Shown: positions 27,214-35,169 of the stretch, in pieces
Layout: each line of letters begins with the position of its first letter
How positions within the stretch are numbered: the first letter of the stretch is position 1
DNA from: Ignavibacteria bacterium
Lineage (GTDB): Bacteria; Bacteroidota; Ignavibacteria; Kapaibacteriales; Kapaibacteriaceae
Length of the DNA stretch: 57,132 bases
Assembly: GCA_016191145.1 (NCBI GenBank)
Contig: JACPPD010000007.1
Span: 155,158-212,289, forward strand
Reading direction: 5' to 3'
Translations under genes and position numbers: made by a program
The notes under the pieces: model-generated
Told to the model about the DNA's origin: nothing
The model's database searches: none
Seen by the model: only the letters and a program-made list of their open reading frames with translations

Positions 27214-27286
27214 TGGGCCCGGCAGGATTTGAACCTGCAACCAACGGATTATGAGTCCGTTGCTCTAACCGTTGAGCTACGAGCCC
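27214..27286 (-). tRNA. tRNA with CAT anticodon (Met, or Ile2 if lysidine-modified)
   Basis: A complete 73-nt cloverleaf on the minus strand. The acceptor GGGCTCG (5', 27286-27280) pairs with CGGGCCC (3') with one G:U. The D-arm begins TAGCTCA, the anticodon stem ACGGA/TCCGT encloses the loop CTCATAA (anticodon CAT), and the T-arm GCAGG TTCAAAT CCTGC is perfect. Discriminator is A; CCA is not encoded. It does not look like an initiator because the acceptor starts with a G:C pair, so it is elongator Met or Ile2. Confidence 0.95.
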
Positions 27287-27292
27287 GATTTC

Positions 27293-28057
27293 CTAGTTGA
27301 ACAAGCCTATCAGAATTCCTACCTGAGTTGAAAACGCATCGACGGAAATTCCGCTCGGAACGCCCGATACATTGCTTACTCTATTACCCGTCCAACCTTC
27401 AGACGTCAGAGATAAAGTATAGGCAGCCTGAGCCCGAATTGCGACAAACGGAGTAAGCGCGTACTCGACATTTAATCTGGGCATCACATAGAACGAAGTC
27501 CTTGTCAACTCGGAGAACATGTCGGGTGATGTTTGGATTTTATAATCATTCCACGTACGGTTGGGGTAAGCCTGGAACGTCGAAATTGTTTGTGTTCCCC
27601 AACCAAGGCCAGCTCCGGGAAGAATTGCAAACGACTTGAAGGGCACAATTGCATAATCGGCATGGAAGGTAACTGAGTTCAGGCGGTAGTTGAGAGTTTT
27701 TGCAAGTTTAGTGTCGCCCGAGCCGAAAGTCTTTTGAGTCTGATTTGAGCCATTAACCCAACTGAAACCGACGCGTACATTGGGTACAACACCAATCGCC
27801 GTAAAGATTTCGGCCCCCCACTGTAAAAGCGGTCCGTTAATGGCATCTAAACTCAGATCGTTTGTCCGTGTATTCAAATCTGTCCACGACGGAAAGCCGA
27901 TTGTAAGTACCGGACCAACGCCGATCGCAAAATACGGTACAGGTTCGTCGGTAATCGGAGCTTCTTCGAAATCCAAATCATCGAGGCGGTCATCTTGTGC
28001 GAATCCCGGTGCAGCGATACACACTAAAAACAACGCCGCAACAATGGATCTAATCAT
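27293..28057 (-). CDS. Outer-membrane beta-barrel protein
   Basis: Porin-like or OmpW/opacity-type barrel of 254 residues. The start at 28057 is supported by an AGGAG Shine-Dalgarno 8 bases upstream and by a clean signal peptide (MIRSIVAALFLVCIAAPGFAQ); the frame is open 35 codons further but without a signal. The mature part starts with an acidic segment (DDRLDDLDFEEAPITDEP), then alternating strands such as YFAIGVGPVLTIGFPSW, FAILPGAGLGWGTQTI and YALTPFVAIRAQAAYTLSL, and ends FSTQVGILIGLFN. Function is unknown. It lies 6 bp before tRNA(CAT) on the same strand and is divergent from manC. Confidence 0.8.
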   Translation of the reverse strand: MIRSIVAALFLVCIAAPGFAQDDRLDDLDFEEAPITDEPVPYFAIGVGPVLTIGFPSWTDLNTRTNDLSLDAINGPLLQWGAEIFTAIGVVPNVRVGFSWVNGSNQTQKTFGSGDTKLAKTLNYRLNSVTFHADYAIVPFKSFAILPGAGLGWGTQTISTFQAYPNRTWNDYKIQTSPDMFSELTRTSFYVMPRLNVEYALTPFVAIRAQAAYTLSLTSEGWTGNRVSNVSGVPSGISVDAFSTQVGILIGLFN

Positions 28058-28143
28058 GTATTTACTCCTTGAAGACATCAAAACGCAAAGATACGACGTG
28101 CATTTAAGGTAGGGGGCTGGTACAGCTGAGTTTGTAGTTTGCA

Positions 28144-29238
28144 ATGATGAGAATTGCAGCAATTATCCTTGCAGGCGGTTTGGGTTCGCGGTTATGGCCC
28201 CGTAGTACGGAGAGAACACCCAAACAATTCGTACACGTTTTGGGTGAGGGCACGCTTATACAAAACACGGTTATGCGCCTGATGCCCTTTGTCTCTACGG
28301 AAGATGTTTACGTTGTTACTCCCGCTGACATGGTGCACCATGTTTCCGAACAACTGCCAGTTCTGAGAACAGCAAACATCTTTGTTGAGCCGTTTGGAAG
28401 GAATACCGGACCTAGTATCGCACTTTCGGCAACACTCCTCAGAGAACGGATGGGCGATGATGGAGTTATGATAGTGCTTCCTGCAGACCATATCATATCG
28501 AGTGTTAGGGAATTCCAAAACACACTTGAATTGGCAACATCGGTGGCTGGGTCTACCAACAATATCGTTACCATTGGCGTTGCACCTACACGCGCCGATA
28601 CGGGCTATGGCTACATACAGGCGGGTGAGGAGATAGTTGGTGAAGGGAGCTCGTATGTGGGTGCAGTTCACAGAGTGAGAACGTTTGCCGAAAAACCAGA
28701 TGTAGCAACTGCTCAGCGTTTTATCGATGCAGGAGATTTTGTATGGAACTCAGGCATCTTCGTTGGAAAGGTTGGTACTATTCTCAGCGCAATTGAAAGA
28801 CATCTTCCAGATCATGCACCGTTGTTTTCGTTACTGACAAAACATATTGGTACAGATTTATACCCGGATTTTCTGGAGAATGTATTCAAACAAATCAGAT
28901 CGGTTTCATTTGATATTGGTGTGATGGAAAAGGCTCGAAACGTGTGCGTTGTCGACGGTACTTTTGGGTGGAGTGATGTTGGTACTTGGGATGAATTGTA
29001 CCGTCTTTCGATGAAGGACGGAAGGAACAACGTCATAGAAGGAAATGTTGTTACTCTTAATGCGAACTCATGTCTCGTCTATGGAACTAGCGCAAGAGTG
29101 ATTGGCGTTGTTGGCGTCGATAATCTCGTTGTTGTCGAAACAGATTCGGCCGTAATGATCTGCAGGCGCGGACAAACTGAGCAGGTTAAAGATCTTGTCG
29201 ATTTACTTCGCAGAAGGCATATTGGTAACCGCAGTTAA
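28144..29238 (+). CDS. manC: Mannose-1-phosphate guanylyltransferase
   Basis: Makes GDP-mannose from mannose 1-phosphate and GTP for glycan synthesis. It has 364 residues, the single-domain form lacking the C-terminal isomerase domain of AlgA-type bifunctional enzymes. The nucleotidyltransferase motif is AIILAGGLGSRLWPRSTERTPKQF, with FGRNTGPSIALSA, VLPADHII, TFAEKPD, FVWNSGIFVG and FGWSDVGTWDEL all characteristic. The stop is 13 bp before the RlpA-like gene. No other GDP-sugar genes are adjacent. Confidence 0.93.
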   Translation: MMRIAAIILAGGLGSRLWPRSTERTPKQFVHVLGEGTLIQNTVMRLMPFVSTEDVYVVTPADMVHHVSEQLPVLRTANIFVEPFGRNTGPSIALSATLLRERMGDDGVMIVLPADHIISSVREFQNTLELATSVAGSTNNIVTIGVAPTRADTGYGYIQAGEEIVGEGSSYVGAVHRVRTFAEKPDVATAQRFIDAGDFVWNSGIFVGKVGTILSAIERHLPDHAPLFSLLTKHIGTDLYPDFLENVFKQIRSVSFDIGVMEKARNVCVVDGTFGWSDVGTWDELYRLSMKDGRNNVIEGNVVTLNANSCLVYGTSARVIGVVGVDNLVVVETDSAVMICRRGQTEQVKDLVDLLRRRHIGNRS

Positions 29239-29251
29239 TTACACTTCGCAG

Positions 29252-29902
29252 ATGAAGGTGCGCCTTATCATTACTGCAGTGATGATGGCCATTATTACAT
29301 CTCCAGTATGGAGCCAGACCGAAGATTCGACATTGATAGAAGAGCAAACAGTGCTTGCTCGAAGGGCCGACAGTCTGAAAACCGAGTGGTCTCGTTTATG
29401 GAGGATGAGCGACAGTTTGCGTATCGAAGCGATGTTACTCCGCATGAAATCTGACAGCATTCGGCGAGCTGCTTCGGCTGACCAAAACGCAATCGTGGAC
29501 TCAATGACTGCTCTGCTCAATGCACGATTTGCTGCTGCAAGGATGTCCAGCGGAATGGTAAGAGATGGTCAAACTCTCAGCGATTCAGTGACTTTTTATA
29601 TAATGTCTGCTGAGGGCGACTCAGGCATTGCATCGTTCTATGCCGATGAATTTCACGGCAAGCGTACATCAAGTGGTGAGTTGTACAACATGAACGCTCT
29701 CACGTGCGCTCACCGCTGGTTGCCTTTTGGAGCGATGCTAAAAGTTGTTAACGTATCGAACGGCAATGAAGTAACAGTTAGGGTAAATGACAGAGGGCCG
29801 TTTAAGCACGGGAGAGTAATTGATCTTTCAAAGCGAGCCGCTCAGGAGCTCGGCTTTGTTTCCAAGGGTACGGCATTTGTTCGTATTTACGTTGTACGGT
29901 GA
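29252..29902 (+). CDS. RlpA-like septal ring/lytic transglycosylase domain protein
   Basis: Exported protein of 216 residues. I use the ATG at 29252 because it opens a signal peptide (MKVRLIITAVMMAIITSPVWSQ) and avoids overlap with manC. Residues about 25-95 are charged and helical, with heptad-like Leu, Arg and Ser (a likely coiled coil: RRADSLKTEWSRLWRMSDSL). The C-terminal double-psi beta-barrel of RlpA follows: GIASFYADEFHGKRTSSGELYNMNALTCAHRWLPFG, VNVSNGNEVTVRVNDRGPF, and RVIDLSKRAAQELGF. RlpA proteins cleave or bind denuded peptidoglycan. The conserved Asp in VNDRGPF is kept. The SPOR domain of classical RlpA is absent. Confidence 0.88.
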   Translation: MKVRLIITAVMMAIITSPVWSQTEDSTLIEEQTVLARRADSLKTEWSRLWRMSDSLRIEAMLLRMKSDSIRRAASADQNAIVDSMTALLNARFAAARMSSGMVRDGQTLSDSVTFYIMSAEGDSGIASFYADEFHGKRTSSGELYNMNALTCAHRWLPFGAMLKVVNVSNGNEVTVRVNDRGPFKHGRVIDLSKRAAQELGFVSKGTAFVRIYVVR

Positions 29903-29909
29903 AGGTTGC

Positions 29910-31001
29910 TCATACGAATGGTGTCTTTGTAATCATTGCGGGAAACCACGATCCGCGAGCGCTAATTTCAATAATAGTGCCGGGAGCCGAATGCTCTATG
30001 CCAACGTAACCAAGTCCAATTCCCGTTCCCAGGCCGGGGCATATATTCCCGCTCGTTACCGCACCTACATGATGTCCGCTGGCAATGATTTCGTAACCAT
30101 GACGAGGTATAAGCTTTTCTGTTCGCATTACAAAACCAACAAGAAGTCTTTTCGGTCCATTAGCTTTTACCTGCTCTATTACAGACTTCCCGTTAAAATT
30201 ACTCTTTGAGAGTTTGGTGATCCATCCCAAGCCTGCTTCGATAGGATTGGTGCTTTCGTTGATGTCGTTGCCATACAAGCAATAACCTTTTTCCAGACGT
30301 AATGTGTCGCGGGCGCCGAGACCAATCCAGCTAATGCCGTGCTTGCCCCCTTCAGACCAAAGAGCATCAACAACGCGCGATGCAATCTGATAATCTCCTC
30401 GGAAGTACAGTTCGAATCCAATTTCCCCCGTATAGCCGGTTCGGGATATAATCATAGGGACGTCTGCAAGGCTCCCCTGTAAAAAAGTATAGTATGCCAG
30501 ATTTTCGACATGATCACTCGTTAGCGCGCGGATTATTTCCAGACTTTTCGGTCCTTGCACAGCCAGCAGATTGACTTCGTCGCTGACATTCTTTACTTCG
30601 ACATTCTCGAACTGCTGAGCATTCTCCATTACCCATTCAAAATCTTTAGTAACGTTAGCGCCATTAACAACCAGCATAAATTCGTCGTCGGCCAACTTGT
30701 AAACAATGAGGTCATCAATGATATTCCCAGTTGGGCGGCACATAGCTGAGTATTGAGCCTTGCCCGGCGTTAGCTTGGAGGCGTCATTCGTAGTGAGTAC
30801 TTGAACAAGGTCCAGACTCTGAGGTCCGGATATTTCGAATTCGCCCATGTGGGACACATCAAAAACGCCAACTTTATTCCTAACAATCCTATGTTCTTCC
30901 AGAATCCCAGTCGGATACTGAATTGGCATTTCGAAACCTGCGAATGGAACCATCTTGGCCCCTGCTGCTACATGGTAGGGATGAAAGACGGTGGTTTTCA
31001 T
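29910..31001 (-). CDS. gcvT: Aminomethyltransferase, T-protein of the glycine cleavage system
   Basis: Transfers the methylene group from lipoyl-H protein to tetrahydrofolate and releases ammonia in glycine breakdown. It is 363 residues from the ATG at 31001, where family members start (MKTTVFHPYHVAAGAKMVPFAGFEMPIQY). Also visible are DVSHMGEFEISGP, DDLIVYKL, ISRTGYTGEIGFELYF, GLGARDTLRLEKGYCLYGNDI and the C-terminal GHHVGAVTSGNICPGLGTGIGLGYV. No glycine riboswitch and no gcvH or gcvP gene is nearby. It is convergent with the RlpA-like gene and divergent from the next membrane-protein gene. Confidence 0.95.
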   Translation of the reverse strand: MKTTVFHPYHVAAGAKMVPFAGFEMPIQYPTGILEEHRIVRNKVGVFDVSHMGEFEISGPQSLDLVQVLTTNDASKLTPGKAQYSAMCRPTGNIIDDLIVYKLADDEFMLVVNGANVTKDFEWVMENAQQFENVEVKNVSDEVNLLAVQGPKSLEIIRALTSDHVENLAYYTFLQGSLADVPMIISRTGYTGEIGFELYFRGDYQIASRVVDALWSEGGKHGISWIGLGARDTLRLEKGYCLYGNDINESTNPIEAGLGWITKLSKSNFNGKSVIEQVKANGPKRLLVGFVMRTEKLIPRHGYEIIASGHHVGAVTSGNICPGLGTGIGLGYVGIEHSAPGTIIEISARGSWFPAMITKTPFV

Positions 31002-31072
31002 CGCGTGCCTTTTCGTAAAATGGAGCACAAATATACCCGTACCACATTCAGAGGCACGGTCAGGAGGTTCAG

Positions 31073-31558
31073 ATGATACCCGTTATATGGAGTCTTGCAG
31101 GAGGCATTGCTGGATTGCTCCTGCTCATCTTAGCTTCTGTTCTCGGGCTATACGATTCGCATCCAAACTTTGGAACAACAACACTTTGGCTCGTTATCGG
31201 CCCTGTTTCGGTAGTAGGCGCCATGGTGCATCAGCGTCGGGTTTCGGATCGATATCGGTACGTCGATGCGTTAAGAACAGGGGCTATTACAACGATGCTA
31301 TCTACTGCGAGCCTCCTCATTGCATGGCTAATTTACATTTTAGTGATAGAACCAGATTTTTTTTCCTTAATAATTGTTAGTGTTGAAAGAGAAGCAATGG
31401 CGGCAGGCAATTCGCCTGCTATTGTATCATCGCGAGTTGGAGCTGCCAGCATAATTCATTCATCACCTGCGTTTTATGTTGTAAGCGCCATCGGACCGCT
31501 AGCCTCCGGCATTATTGCTTCAATTGTAGCAGCGGTGGGTCTTAGAAAGAAAAGTTGA
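31073..31558 (+). CDS. Four-helix membrane protein, DUF4199-like
   Basis: 161-residue integral membrane protein with four predicted helices (about 5-27, 37-50, 67-95 and 131-157). The pattern (Gly-rich first helix, HQRR basic loop with SDRYRYVDALRTGAIT after helix 2, polar stretch with EREAMAAGNSPAI before helix 4, final RKKS) resembles the DUF4199 family of Bacteroidota. Function is unknown. A GGAGG Shine-Dalgarno lies upstream (within AGGAGGTTCAG). It stands alone between divergent gcvT and the SusC remnant. Confidence 0.7.
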   Translation: MIPVIWSLAGGIAGLLLLILASVLGLYDSHPNFGTTTLWLVIGPVSVVGAMVHQRRVSDRYRYVDALRTGAITTMLSTASLLIAWLIYILVIEPDFFSLIIVSVEREAMAAGNSPAIVSSRVGAASIIHSSPAFYVVSAIGPLASGIIASIVAAVGLRKKS

Positions 31559-31822
31559 TATTGAGGCTATGATTTTGTTACGTTTGTTTATCCAGATGTT
31601 TGACATTTGGTTTATCAGACTGAGCAAATCCTGGAGGTACCGTGAAGCATGCTGCTGAAATGCAACATCCTCCGTGAGAAATTACCTACGACCCTCTTGG
31701 GGAATATATTTGGGGACGTTGGTTTGCTAGGCACTGAAGTTGCCTTTGAGTTGTTGTTGGGACCAACAACTAAGCGCCCCCTGCACACAGTTAATGATTT
31801 TTTCAATTTAACGTGCAGGTGT

Positions 31823-32533
31823 ATGAAAAATTTAATACTTCTTGTCGTTGGGATTATTTCTGCAACGGCTTTTGCCATCGCGCAAAACCGCACAGTTACC
31901 GGAAAGGTAACTGATAAAGATGGCACCGGGCTGGCTGGTGTTGTCATTCAGGCAAAGGGCTCATCAGTTGGCACCTTTTCCAAGAGCGAAGGGAAATACA
32001 AGATTGTTGTACCGGGAGGCACAACAATACTCGTATTTAAACTCATCGGTAAAAAGACAACTGAAGTGCAGCTTGGAACAAGTGACGAGGTTATTGTGGC
32101 ACTTGAAGAAGATGCGTTACGAGCCGACGAAGTTGTGGTAACTGCAATTGGTATCGAGCGGCAAAAGAAATCACTCGGCTACGCAACACAGGAGATAGAA
32201 GGCCAAGAGATCGTTAACTCTCGCGAAACAAACATTGTAAACGCTTTATCCTCGCGCATTGCCGGCGTACAAGTGAACAATTCTGCAGGTGTTCCGGGAG
32301 CATCGTCGTTTATCAGAATTCGAGGTTCGAGTTCCATCAGTGGTAATAACCAACCGCTATTTGTAATCGATGGCATTCCCATCGACAATTCTCAGCTTTA
32401 TTCGGGCAATCCCGATAATGTTGAGAACAACCTTTTGGCAGGAGTCGCCTATTCCAACCGTGCAATCGACATAGATCCAAGCACCGTAGCAAGCATGAAC
32501 GTTCTCAAGGGTCCTGCCCCTCTCTGCCAATAA
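31823..32533 (+). pseudogene. Truncated SusC/RagA-type TonB-dependent receptor
   Basis: Only the first ~230 residues of a ~1000-residue receptor remain. The order is signal peptide (MKNLILLVVGIISATAFAIA), carboxypeptidase-like beta-sandwich (RTVTGKVTDKDGTGLAGVVIQAKG, about 22-100), then the plug opening DEVVVTAIGIERQKKSLGYATQEIEG, IRIRGSSSISGNNQPLFVIDGIPID, and TVASMNVLKGPA. The reading frame leaves the family exactly where intact SusC proteins continue with ALYG. The last residues (PLCQ) and the stop come from foreign DNA at about 32519. No barrel or SusD partner is found downstream. It is almost certainly inactive. Confidence 0.9.
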
Positions 32534-32609
32534 CTTCCTGGACACAATCAGTGGCGTAAATTAAGCTACTAATTGAGGGTGAGAAGGACATTGTGATGAG
32601 AGAAGAAAT
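32519..32609. mobile_element. Foreign sequence between the SusC break and the IS66 end, possibly an IS3-type end
   Basis: These ~90 bp belong neither to SusC nor, judged by the mapped inverted repeats, to the IS66 copy. The start TGCCAATAACTTCCTGGACA resembles the terminal sequence style of IS3-family elements. A GAGAAGGACATTGTGATG near the end looks like an RBS and start codon interrupted by the IS66 insertion. If correct, IS66 is nested in an older insertion. This is inference only. Confidence 0.35.
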
Positions 32610-32633
32610 GTATCCGCCCCAGCAAGTACATCT
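32610..32633. repeat. IS66 left terminal inverted repeat
   Basis: It begins GTATCCGCCC and ends AAGTACATCT. It is the reverse complement of 34612-34635 except at two positions (G/A at the seventh base and C/T at the eleventh). The same GTATC start recurs at 51990 in the solo relic. Confidence 0.9.
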
Positions 32634-32688
32634 GTTTGTCAATATAATGATGAAATAACTTCGCACCACAACATACGTAAGTGGCGTG

Positions 32689-32952
32689 ATGAACAAACAG
32701 GAAAAAATGTTTAGTGTGGTGGAGGCGTGGAAGCAGAGCGGCCTCGGGGGACAGAAGTACGCGGCACAGATCGGCATGCCGTACGCGACGCTGCAGTACT
32801 GGGGCAAGCGCTACCGCGATCATCAGCAGCAGAACACGCCAATGCCAGCGAGGTTCGTTGCCCTGGAAGTCCCGACAGAAGAGAGATCACCCTCAATGGT
32901 ATCGGGAATCGTGATCATTCTGCCCAGTGGCGTTCGTATTGAAGTGCACTGA
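32689..32952 (+). CDS. tnpA: IS66 accessory protein TnpA
   Basis: 87-residue small protein of the IS66 transposition set. It has the family layout: a helix-turn-helix-like start (FSVVEAWKQSGLGGQKYAAQIGMPYATLQYWGKRYRD) and a beta-hairpin tail (IVIILPSGVRIEVH). TnpA is needed with TnpB and TnpC for IS66 movement, though its exact role is unsettled. The frame is intact. The stop overlaps the tnpB start (ATGA), the normal translational coupling. The ATG at 32689 follows a GTG at 32686. Confidence 0.88.
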   Translation: MNKQEKMFSVVEAWKQSGLGGQKYAAQIGMPYATLQYWGKRYRDHQQQNTPMPARFVALEVPTEERSPSMVSGIVIILPSGVRIEVH

Positions 32953-33283
32953 TGCTTGCCTGGCCACGGCAGATCCGCTACTGGCTCTACCCGGCAGCGA
33001 CGGACATGCGCAAGGAAAAGAGGGCCGCGACAGTTTGAGCGGTCTGGTACGAAACACGTTATTGCGTGATCCGCTGATGGGTGACGTCTTCGTGTTCGTC
33101 AGCCGCATGCGCATGCACATCGAGGCCCGCTTTTTTGTACTGGGATGGTGACGGGTTTGTGCCGTACTACAAACGTCTGGAGAAGGGGCGCTTTGATTTT
33201 CCGATCACGGAAGCGGCCGTGCGTGAACTCAAACGCGATGCAGCCCGCTTTTGCTGATGCTCCTGGAAGGTGTGCGCCTGTGA
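32952..33283 (+). pseudogene. tnpB: IS66 TnpB, frameshifted
   Basis: The TnpB sequence is recognisable but spread over frames. MLAWPRQIRYWLYPAATDMRK starts at 32952. DSLSGLVRNTLLRDPLMGDVFVFV continues in another frame after a change near 33015. YWDGDGFVPYYKRLEKGRFDFPITEAAVRELKRDA follows a second change at the T-run near 33131. The terminal LLMLLEGVRL needs a third change near 33250. At least three lesions exclude a functional product. Intact TnpB is about 115 residues and matches this span. Confidence 0.88.
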
Positions 33284-33389
33284 GCGATGACACGGAAGAC
33301 GCGATATCACATTGGGCAGTAGCGCCGGACGTGCAAGATACGCAGATAATAAATAAGCATAGATAAAAAGAACGTGCGATATTTGTCCA

Positions 33390-34605
33390 GTGACAACGGC
33401 GCTGCAACATCTTTCTCAGAGTGCTCTCATCGAGCTTGTGCTTGTGCAGCAACAAGAACTCATCGTAAAGGACGATAGCATTCGTGTAAAGGACGACAGC
33501 ATTCGTGTAAAGGACGACAGCATTCGTCACTATGAAGCACGGGTGTTTGATCTTGAATTTCAGATCAAAGAACTTCAGCGTCTGCTCTTCGGAGCAAAGC
33601 GCGAGCGTTTTGTTTCGCAGATGCCTGCAAGCCAACTCATGCTGAACTTTGAAGCTAATGAGGCCGAAGTTGCCTCAGCCGTGGATGCCGAGCTTGAGAA
33701 AATCAGCTACGAGCGCAAGAAGCCACAGCTCCTGGCAGCGCCTGACGGCAGAACACCTGCGTCCGCTGCATGCTGCGCTGCATGTGCAGGTGATGCAGGC
33801 ATCCTATCTGCAGGTTGATGAAACAGGTCTGGCCGTGCAGGACAGAACAAAACAGGGAACAACGCACAAAGGGTTTCTGTGGGGATACCATGCACCCGTG
33901 CAGCGGATTGTCTACTTTGAGTATCAGAAAGGACGCGGGCAGACCCATTGCAGGGAGTTGTTCGACGCCTACAGCGGATACCTGCAGACCGACGACTATC
34001 AGGCCTATCATGCACACAAGGCGCGCGACGGCGTCATCGGCCTTGCCTGCTGGGCTCATGCACGCAGGAATTTCGAGAAAGCGTTGGACTACGACCATGA
34101 ACGAGCGTCGACGGTGATGAAGCTGATTCAACAACTCTATGCTGTCGAGCGTGAAGCGCGTGACGGCGGACTCTCCCATGATGCCCGCAAAGAACTGCGT
34201 CTGCAGAAGTCTTTGCCGTTACTGAACACCATCAGCGCCTTGTTGATCCATCAACTGCCGGACACGCTTCCAAAGAGTCCGATGGGCAAAGCTCTGCGCT
34301 ATGCCATTCGCCTGTGGGATGACCTCATGGCCTATCTCTGCGACGGCAGACTCGAAATTGATAATAACCTTATGGAGAATGCCATTCGTCCGATCGCTCT
34401 GGGCAGAAAAAATTATCTCTTTGCCGGATCACACGACGCGGCGCAGAACATCGCGATGTACCGCTCGCTCTATGCCACGTGTTCTCTTAATCAGGTCAAT
34501 CCATACCAGTGGACTCGATACGTACTTACGCATATTAATTCCACTGCCCCCGTTAATTATCACACGCTGCTACCTCATCGCATCGATAAATCTCTGCTCA
34601 GCTAA
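33390..34605 (+). pseudogene. tnpC: IS66 transposase TnpC, internally deleted and frameshifted
   Basis: The N-terminal coiled-coil part (GTG at 33390, ending near ERKKPQL at about 33735) is joined in a different frame to the C-terminal catalytic part. The Cys-rich middle of the ~510-residue protein (roughly 150-180 residues) is missing at the junction near 33735-33760. The C-terminal part still holds the DDE residues: YLQVDETGL, YLQTDDYQAYHAH and DNNLMENAIRPIALGRKNYLF. The second frame stays open to 34605. The deletion plus frame change makes this inactive. Confidence 0.9.
33465..33527 (+). repeat. Three tandem 21-bp repeats inside the tnpC coiled coil
   Basis: Three in-frame copies (33465-33485, 33486-33506, 33507-33527) encode KDDSIRV three times. 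Copies two and three are identical; copy one differs by one base. They extend the predicted coiled coil of TnpC by whole heptads, as expected from slippage. Confidence 0.9.
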
Positions 34606-34611
34606 TTGGCA

Positions 34612-34635
34612 AGATGTACTTGCTAGGGTGGATAC
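34612..34635. repeat. IS66 right terminal inverted repeat
   Basis: It begins AGATGTACTT and ends GGGTGGATAC. It is the complement of the left repeat with two mismatches and lies 6 bp beyond the tnpC stop, the usual arrangement in IS66 elements. Confidence 0.9.
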
Positions 34636-34655
34636 GGAACAACGTTCTTCCACTA

Positions 34656-35114
34656 TCAATTCGTACTTCCTACGTCAGCCGGCTCAGTTCGTGCTTCAAC
34701 AGTGCCAATTAACCCGGGTTTAAACACCTGTTCGAGCTCATCCTGGACTGTCTTCCTTTGGTGATAACGCGGTTGGTCGCGTACGAACGACGCAAGAATA
34801 TCAATATGCCAGGGGGGAAGTAGGGTAACATGTATCCCGTCGTCAAATTCAAATTCAGGCTGTATCGCCCGTATCGAGTCGATTATTGAAGCCAATGCTT
34901 CCTGTACAAAATGGACGGCTCGGTCCTCGTTTGGGGCTTCGATCAGAAAATGGATATGATCGTGGCCAACATACGTTTCGTGGTGGATGCATTGGTTCAT
35001 AAGGCATGTTGTCGAAATGGCTGTATTGATTGAATCAACCGTTTCGGAAGAAATATGCAAGTTTGATGAAGCAGGGAGCATCATCACATGTATGCCGATT
35101 GATGGTGTGCGCAT
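34656..35114 (-). CDS. IS200-like (Y1/RAYT-type) protein with Phe in place of the catalytic Tyr
   Basis: A 152-residue protein of the HUH single-strand transposase fold. HIH at residues 53-55 (YVGHDHIHFLIEAP) is the HUH metal motif. The segment DGIHVTLLPPWHIDILASFVRDQPRYHQRKTVQDEL corresponds to the family's terminal helix, usually written as YIxNQxxHHxxxSFxxE. There Tyr performs the DNA cleavage; here residue 110 is Phe (SFVRDQ). The start at 35114 follows AGGA by 6 bases; the frame is open to 35237 but would overlap the divergent gene. It could be a decayed transposase, or a domesticated DNA-binding protein. Confidence 0.72.
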   Translation of the reverse strand: MRTPSIGIHVMMLPASSNLHISSETVDSINTAISTTCLMNQCIHHETYVGHDHIHFLIEAPNEDRAVHFVQEALASIIDSIRAIQPEFEFDDGIHVTLLPPWHIDILASFVRDQPRYHQRKTVQDELEQVFKPGLIGTVEARTEPADVGSTN

Positions 35115-35169
35115 TGGGAGTCCTGAGTGATGTACTTGTAAGTATCCTCCAGTATCGTAAGTGTGACTT

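Larger units (their letters stand above)
32610..34635 (+). mobile_element. IS66-family insertion sequence, degenerate
   Basis: A 2026-bp element bounded by 24-bp imperfect inverted repeats, 22 of 24 matching (32610-32633 and 34612-34635). It carries the tnpA-tnpB-tnpC order of IS66. tnpA is intact, tnpB has several frameshifts, and tnpC has a frame change and lacks its middle. Flanking 8-mers (GAAGAAAT and GGAACAAC) differ, so no target duplication remains; a rearrangement or deletion on one side is likely, which would fit the missing SusC barrel. The element is probably immobile unless helped in trans. Confidence 0.9.

Noticed and set aside
31002-31072. Glycine riboswitch upstream of gcvT
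   Set aside because: No tandem aptamer sequences and only ~70 bp available.
32505-32823. Minus-strand frames over the start of IS66
   Set aside because: They run antisense to tnpA and the IS end and show no family resemblance.
32602-34643. 8-bp target-site duplication of IS66
   Set aside because: The flanking 8-mers GAAGAAAT and GGAACAAC do not match.
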